Assembly: GCF_003336425.1 (NCBI RefSeq)
Contig: NZ_QEIO01000010.1
Span: 1-63,036 of the forward strand
Direction of reading: 5' to 3'
Length of the DNA: 63,036 bases
Origin: Marinitenerispora sediminis
GTDB lineage: Bacteria > Actinomycetota > Actinomycetes > Streptosporangiales > Streptosporangiaceae
How positions within the stretch are numbered: the first letter of the stretch is position 1; every line of letters starts with the position of its first letter. Shown piece after piece: positions 60,723 through 63,036 of the stretch. The notes beneath the pieces are model-generated. The model searched no databases. It was not told where the DNA came from and saw nothing but the letters and a program-made list of their open reading frames with translations. Position numbers and translations under genes: made by a program.

Positions 60723-63020
60723 TCAGCGCAGGACCGGCAGCAGCAGCGCGCGCAGCCGGACGCGGCGGCTCCGGGCGGCGACCAGCGCGGCCCGCACCGC
60801 GGCGCTGTCGGCCGCCAGGTCCTCCGGCACCTCCGGCACGGGGGCGTAGCGGGCGCTCTCCTCGGCGCTCGCGATCCGGAGCAGCGCCGCGCGGGCGGGG
60901 TCGGCCAGGCCTACCTGGGCGGCCAGCCGGCGGGCGGCCGCGCGGGGGGTCTCGGCCGGGTCCCAGCCCAGCCGGGAGTCCAGGACGTCGGCGCGCAGCT
61001 CGCGCCAGGCCGCCCGGGCCCGGGCGGACGGGGTGCCGGCGCGCGCCCACCGCAGCCGGCTCCGGGCCAGCCGGGCGAGCGCCGGGGCGGCGAGCAGCAC
61101 CGGCAGCAGCGCCGCCACGGCCACGAGCACCCACCAGCCAGCCCCGGACCCGGTGGCACCGCCGGTGGCGGGCTCGGCGGGCTCGGCCGTGGCGGCGTCC
61201 TCCGGGCCCGGCTCGGCCGCCGCGGACGGCTCCGGCTCCGCCTCGGGCCGGCGCTCCTCCTCGGTCCCGCCCTCGTCGGCCGCGGCCCCGGGATCGGCCG
61301 GGACCGCGTAGGCGGGCGTGGTGGCGCTCGGCTGGCCGGCGGCGGTGGCAGGTGTCGGCTCGAAGCGCAGCCAGCCCGCGCCCTCGAAGTAGAGCTCCGG
61401 CCACGCGTGCGCGTTCCGCTCGGTCACCACCCAGCGGCCATCGGCGGTGCGGGTGCCGGACGTGTAGCCCACCGCGACCCGTGCCGGCACCCCGGCCTGC
61501 CGGGCCATCAGCGCCATGGCGGCGGCGAACTGCTCGCAGTAGCCGATCCGGCTGTCGAACAGGAAGTCCACCAGCGGGTCGACCCCCTCGGGGACCGCGG
61601 GCGGGCGGAGGCTGTAGGCGAACCGGCCGCCGGTGAACCACTCCTGCAGCGCCACCGCCCGCGCGTGCGGGGTGGCCGCGCCGCTGACGATCGACCGCGT
61701 GAGCTCACCGACACGCGGGTCGACCGAGTCGGGCACCTCCAGGTAGCCGCGGTCCACCGTCGAGACGGTGCTGAAGCGCGCCGCGCCCAGTTCGGCGGGG
61801 TCGGGGTCGGGCACCGCGCTGCGCACCCGGTAGGTCAGGCCGGCGGCCTCGCCCTGGGTGGAGAACACCATCAGCGTGGCGGGGTCCACGTACCACTCCC
61901 CGGCGACCTCCACCCGGCGTGCCGCATAGGGCAGCGGCAGGAAGTCGAACCGCGCCGCGGTGCCGGGGACCGCGACCTCCGTGGTGACCGCGGTGGTGCC
62001 GCCGCCGTCCTCGTCCACACCCGGCGGCTCGGGGAGGTCCCCGTCCGCCACCCGGTTGCGGCGGGCCGCCTGCACCGCCGACATGGTCCAGCTCTGGCCG
62101 TCGAAGACGTCCAGCACATGCACGCGCAGGTACTCCGGTCGGGCCGCCGACGTGCGGTACTCCAGCACCTGGCGGTCCGTGGGCGAGGTGAGGTCGCGCC
62201 GCAGCGACACCAGCGGGTGCGTGGTGATGACCGTCTGGGCGCCGCTCCGCTGGCCGCCCGCCAGCGCGTACACCGCGCCCTCGGTGAGGCCGGGGACGGC
62301 GTGGGGAAGCAGCAGCGCGACGGCCAGCGCGGCGGCGGCGATGCCGGCGCCGCCGCCGAGGTGCCGGGCGCCGCCCCCCAGCGCCGCGAGCCGCGCCCGC
62401 AGCCCGGCCCGGGACCAGCGCGGCGTCCCGACCGGGTCGGCGGTGCCCCAGGGCGCGATCCGCTCCCAGCCGTCGACGGCGAGCAGCAGCAGGTAGCCGC
62501 CGGCGGCGCAGGCGAACGCCCGCCACCCGACACCGCCCTGGTCCACGGTCAGCGGCACGAACAGCACGGCCAGCAGCACCGGACCCGTCAGCGCCGCGGC
62601 GTACAGCGTCACGGCGAGCAGGTCGACGAGGAGGGCGAGCAGCGTGAGGCAGAGCGCGACCACCAGCATGAGCCCGGCCCCGGTCGGTACCGGCGTCGGG
62701 TTGGCGAGGATCGCCCCCCACCCCTCGCCGGCCAGACCGCGCAGGGCCGCCAGGGCGGCCGGCGACGGGACGAACCCCAGCCATGCGGTGCCGGGCGGGG
62801 CCAGCAGCGCGGTCAGCAGGCACAGTGCGGCCGCCGCCTGCACGGCGGGAACCGCCCAGCCGGGCAGCCGGGCAGCCCGGGCCGCGGCTCCGGCCACCGC
62901 GACCGCCACGACGGCGAGCACAGCCGGCCGCCACCACCCCGCGCCGTCGAACAGCGTGTGCAGCAGCGGCACCGCCGCCAGTGTCGCCGCCATCGCGGCG
63001 AACGTGATCCCCAGCCTCAC
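60723..63020 (-). CDS. TgpA-type transglutaminase-like membrane protein (DUF3488)
   Basis: 765 residues, GTG start at 63020 just inside the right edge (GGGAGGGG upstream). Five or six N-terminal membrane helices make up the DUF3488 region, then an extracytoplasmic transglutaminase-like core: the catalytic cysteine in 'SRIGYCEQFAAAMALMARQA' and histidine in 'VTERNAHAWPELYFEGAGWL'. The third member of the triad, often Asp, is Glu in 'RFEPTP'. A Glu/Pro-rich linker, one more helix ('GWWVLVAVAALLPVLLAAPA') and a DUF4129 tail ending in Arg-rich sequence complete it. Partners (DUF58, MoxR) usually lie directly upstream, outside the window. Confidence 0.92.
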   Translation of the reverse strand: MRLGITFAAMAATLAAVPLLHTLFDGAGWWRPAVLAVVAVAVAGAAARAARLPGWAVPAVQAAAALCLLTALLAPPGTAWLGFVPSPAALAALRGLAGEGWGAILANPTPVPTGAGLMLVVALCLTLLALLVDLLAVTLYAAALTGPVLLAVLFVPLTVDQGGVGWRAFACAAGGYLLLLAVDGWERIAPWGTADPVGTPRWSRAGLRARLAALGGGARHLGGGAGIAAAALAVALLLPHAVPGLTEGAVYALAGGQRSGAQTVITTHPLVSLRRDLTSPTDRQVLEYRTSAARPEYLRVHVLDVFDGQSWTMSAVQAARRNRVADGDLPEPPGVDEDGGGTTAVTTEVAVPGTAARFDFLPLPYAARRVEVAGEWYVDPATLMVFSTQGEAAGLTYRVRSAVPDPDPAELGAARFSTVSTVDRGYLEVPDSVDPRVGELTRSIVSGAATPHARAVALQEWFTGGRFAYSLRPPAVPEGVDPLVDFLFDSRIGYCEQFAAAMALMARQAGVPARVAVGYTSGTRTADGRWVVTERNAHAWPELYFEGAGWLRFEPTPATAAGQPSATTPAYAVPADPGAAADEGGTEEERRPEAEPEPSAAAEPGPEDAATAEPAEPATGGATGSGAGWWVLVAVAALLPVLLAAPALARLARSRLRWARAGTPSARARAAWRELRADVLDSRLGWDPAETPRAAARRLAAQVGLADPARAALLRIASAEESARYAPVPEVPEDLAADSAAVRAALVAARSRRVRLRALLLPVLR

Positions 63021-63036
63021 CGCGGCCCCTCCCGCC

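Overview
The window reads as chromosomal DNA of a very GC-rich actinomycete: third codon positions are almost always G or C, GTG and TTG starts are common, and several actinobacterial hallmarks are present (SAM-IV riboswitch, HTH/DUF397 and DUF6879 regulatory modules, a helicase-degenerate PriA, DUF3040 next to a TgpA-type transglutaminase). Gene content and order fit Streptosporangiales, perhaps Nocardiopsaceae; that family placement is an inference.

Layout. 1-7.1 kb is a minus-strand metabolic stretch: a DUF418 membrane protein cut by the left edge, a Ddn-like flavin/F420 enzyme, a BCCT osmolyte transporter, a glutaryl-CoA-dehydrogenase-like enzyme and a CaiB/BaiF CoA-transferase. 7.4-12.3 kb holds a SAM-IV riboswitch driving a class V aminotransferase, then a DUF574 methyltransferase, a DinB-fold protein and a secreted propeller-like protein. 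12.3-16.9 kb is an accessory block on the minus strand: small protein, DUF6879 protein and HTH/DUF5753 regulator, followed by an unknown protein, a kinase-like phosphotransferase with altered active site, a HAD protein and another unknown protein. Both transcription units start behind nearly the same tandem element (CGCAATYCSGCGCAATCG), and near-identical hairpins bound the block. 16.9-18.6 kb is a second regulatory module (HTH/DUF5753, DUF397, histidine-kinase-like ATPase).

18.6-25.9 kb has a nucleotidyltransferase, priA on the minus strand, and unknown genes that separate priA from fmt. 26.3-36.5 kb contains fmt, an Rrf2 regulator plus MFS exporter with similar operator-like elements, rsmB, rpe, and an FMN-riboswitch riboflavin operon (ribE, PnuC-type transporter, ribBA, ribH). 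36.6-43.5 kb has a secreted repeat protein, a molybdenum-hydroxylase maturation set (MoxR, VWA, XdhC, MobA-like) without structural enzyme genes, and an aldose epimerase.

43.6-53.3 kb is mixed: a coupled pair of tiny genes, an HTH regulator, a large membrane-linked Ser/Thr kinase, a second CaiB/BaiF CoA-transferase, DUF2470, YceI/MarR, SseB, YciI and a prepilin peptidase. 53.4-57.6 kb is the conserved aroC-aroK-aroB-efp-nusB run, followed by a methyltransferase, DNA polymerase IV, DUF3040 and TgpA, which in actinobacteria usually leads into the mraZ/division cluster. No rRNA, tRNA, CRISPR array, transposase or integrase was recognised.
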